A stretch of 64,000 bases of DNA from contig CM018038.1 in NCBI GenBank assembly GCA_008638375.1, forward strand, positions 16,328,515 to 16,392,514, read 5' to 3'. The stretch is from Nyssa sinensis. Its lineage: Eukaryota > Streptophyta > Magnoliopsida > Cornales > Nyssaceae. A model generated the notes under the pieces. That model did no database searches. It saw only the letters and a program-made list of their open reading frames with translations, and had not been told where the DNA came from. Numbering within the stretch: the stretch's first letter is position 1; each line of letters begins with the position of its first letter. The translations under genes and the position numbers were made by a program. Shown here in pieces: positions 61,472-64,000 of this stretch.

Positions 61472-63050
61472 GGTGCTGAGAGAAAAACAGAAAGAAGGGG
61501 AACCAAAACAAGAAGTTGAGAGCACCTTGAGGAGATTCAGAGGCTTAGAAGTGGAAATCAGAAGTAAGAAAGAGAGATACAGCAACAAAAAAAAAGGTGA
61601 GTAAACCTGAAGAATTATCTTTTTCTTGTATTTAAATTTCAAAGTATGAAACATATTAAAAACAATGGGATCATATAGCTTAAATGAAAAAGAACCCAAT
61701 GCAATTGAAATGAGGCAAAACAAGCTAGAAACGAGTAAGAGATATTGAGTTACAGGTCTCAGTGGGTGAAATATTTTGGGGGTTTCATGGAGTTTTAGCC
61801 ATGGGGAAATGATCCCCTTAGGTGCAGGAAGTAAATGGAAAAAGAGAGAAATCAAAACAGTTAGAAACCAAACACGAAATTGGGAAAAACCAGGTCGCCG
61901 AAAAATCGGCTTCCCACTAAAAATCCCATATTCGAAGGGCTATGGTAGTTAAATCAAAAACTAAGTCTAGATATGAAGTCCCCGTGGAAGAAGATTGCAT
62001 TGAAAATTGGGTAGAAAACAGGTCGGAATAGTGATCGGAACAGTGGCCGTCGCCAGAGAAGACCACCGGCGTATTGCTGGAGAAGACGACACTGTTGTCT
62101 TCGGGTCAAATGGGCCATGGGTCAGATCCAAGTAAGGACCCGACCGAAACAGAAACGGGCCAGCTATTTATGTCAAAACGGAGCAGTATTGGTTAAGTTA
62201 AAGAGGTTTTAAAATTGAATTGGGAGTGTTTGGTTAGGAGGTTAAGAAATTAAATTGAAATCTGATTTAGGGATGGGGATAGTCTAGTCCAGTTTTATAG
62301 TTAATCGTTGCTTGGCTATTTTAATTGAGAATAGTAAAATCCGAAATTCTGATTTTAGCCCAATAGTTGTTGAATTTGAAATTTAACCCTAGATTTGTAA
62401 TAATTATAAAAAGACCCAGAACTTATGGTTAATTATGATTTGACCCAAGTGGATACAATATTATTTAATTAAATAAATATTAAAAAAAAAATTATCAAAA
62501 TGCTCCTAAGTCAAAAAGGAGTCAAACAGACTCCGATTAAAGTAAACAAATAGTGAATTTTTATTATTTTTAGCATTTCGGACTCAACGATGGAGTCTGA
62601 TTTATGAAAATAGGTCTCGAGAAGTAAGAACCCGTAAAGGTGCAAAATGATCGTTTTGCCCTTTTTTAGTACAAATGTTTGAATTAAAATCCACGAAAGC
62701 CTAAACCAACTTTGTTTGATGTTCCAGATTCAATAGTAGAGTCTATTTGAGTAAAAGAGATACTAATAGTAAAGAGACATAAAATTTGATTAATAACATA
62801 ATTCATATAACTATAGACTAGGATGCGTTTTATGAATCATAAGAACGCCAAGAGGAAAGGAGAAGGCGGTTTGACTTTCTAGACAGATACAAAAAGAAGT
62901 AAGTAATATCTAATTTTTGCATGTGATACTTCCAGCCATGTTAACAGTTTTTCATATATTACCTATTGTATTCCATACATACCAGAAGTTATTGAGTCCA
63001 CATTTGATATTGTTCTATCTTGTGGAAAGTATTTATTATTTACCATATAT
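60477..63050 (+). repeat. Left unit of a long direct repeat, LTR-like
   Basis: Begins TGTAATACCTCAACCC and shares several hundred bases, in the same order, with the unit beginning at 63051 (AAACCGAGACC, AGACCCCAAGATATA-like, GAAAAGCCAA, ACCGAGCCAATAAA). It has AT, GT and GA microsatellites (61021-61040, 61107-61143, 61228-61248, 61433-61471) and a GC-richer stretch at 61890-62160. No coding. The TGTAATAYCTC start is typical of some Ty3 LTRs, and the 2.57-kb spacing would suit a long LTR, but no primer site, polypurine tract or closing CA was found. Confidence 0.5.
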
Positions 63051-64000
63051 GTAATATCTCGACCCGGGATATGGCACTTAAACCGAGATAGACCTGGTCG
63101 AGTACACGTAAATCGAGATAGGTCAAGTCAAGTAGCGTAATTCTAGTTGTAACCGAACATGAGTTTCGAATAAAATAGAATAATTTCAATTAAGTCCAAA
63201 GGGTCAAATAATAATACCGAGCTTTGACTCAGCAAGGATCATAATATCAAGAGTAAACCGAGACCGATTCAGACCGAGAATAGTAGACCCCAAGATATAC
63301 CGAATTATTTTAATGAGTAACATACGGTGACGAGTACGATTACCGAGACAATTAGTAGAAATTATAATCTCATGTAATTACGAGATTAAGAAAAGCCAAG
63401 TACGAATACACCGAGCCAATAAAAATAATACCCAACATATATCCGAAGCATCGCAATAAATAATATACAGTAATGGGCACGTAGTTCGAGACAGATAGCG
63501 AGAATTATAAATGAAGTAACTTCGATATTAAAAATATACAAGAAGTAGTTTTGAGTAACCCCGAGTGTCTGGGAGTACCGTACAATAAACCCGAGCGGTA
63601 CGGAGAATCGTGTACGTATGCCAGTATATACATCGATATAGGTGCACAGTGCATTTTAAATAAATGCAAGAATATATATATGAAATAATATATATATACA
63701 CATAAATATAAAAATATATATACATAAATATATGTATATGTGGCTATGCACGTATATATATTATATAAATACATGTATTAGTATAAATAGATATATTATA
63801 TATATAAAATAAAATGGAGAATTTTTATTATATATATAAGCATGCAATTGGAAAAATAAAGAAAGAGAAAGGATAGAAAAGTGTGTGGTGTGTTTAAGAT
63901 ATAATATGTATATATACATATCATGTGAGCCAGGAAAAGCAAGAATAGAAATGAAAAGAAAAAGAATAGAAAAGGGAAATTTAGTGGTATATATATGAGC
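63051..64000 (+). repeat. Right unit of the long direct repeat, cut by the window edge
   Basis: Begins TGTAATATCTCGACCCGGG and parallels 60477 onward. It has about 100 bases near the start (from GGGATATGGCAC) that the left unit lacks. AT-rich runs follow the same layout as in the left copy. Continues past 64000. Confidence 0.55.

Noticed and set aside
1..64000. CRISPR arrays, operons, phage or bacterial defence systems
   Set aside because: The window is plant nuclear DNA with spliced genes and retrotransposons; no such array or gene cluster is present.

Overview
The window is nuclear DNA of a flowering plant, almost certainly a eudicot. Evidence: spliced genes whose products match plant families, Ty3 and Ty1 retrotransposons of plant lineages, AT-rich spacers full of dinucleotide repeats, several MITEs, and a fragment of chloroplast DNA. 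The species cannot be named from the sequence.

Three ordinary host genes are supported. At the left edge, on the minus strand, lie the first two coding exons of a cytosolic-type xylulokinase (XK2-like). In the middle, on the plus strand, is a complete seven-exon amino acid permease (AAP6-like, 36737-42778). Convergent to it is a complete seven-coding-exon five-KH-domain RNA-binding protein (HEN4-type family, 45820-51148, minus strand). In Arabidopsis, from memory, XK2 (At5g49650) and AAP6 (At5g49630) are near neighbours, so this looks like conserved local gene order, here pushed apart by about 35 kb of transposons.

Region 2-20 kb is one nest. A Tekay-like Ty3 chromovirus on the minus strand (2174-20174) holds a CRM-like Ty3 chromovirus on the plus strand (4651-11758) inside its integrase gene, and a Tat/Ogre-like solo LTR (12848-14562) at its RNase H/integrase boundary. 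Target duplications, primer sites and polypurine tracts can be read for most of these. All coding parts are broken by stop codons. The whole nest sits between two copies of a ~180-base host repeat.

Region 20-36 kb is a mosaic of small elements: a tRNA-derived SINE-like head, a chloroplast ycf3 fragment, a hAT-type MITE, a Stowaway MITE, a second SINE-like unit, a Harbinger-like element, a hAT-type element split by an Ale-like Ty1 retrotransposon (27729-32588), and another hAT-type MITE. Several have exact target-site duplications.

Region 51-64 kb, upstream of the KH gene, contains a 250-base TRIM retrotransposon, an internally deleted L1-type LINE, a candidate distant promoter/5' UTR exon for the KH gene, and a long direct repeat with LTR-like starts that runs off the window. 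I found no new biological system. The interest lies in the readable insertion history and in some splicing details of the host genes.
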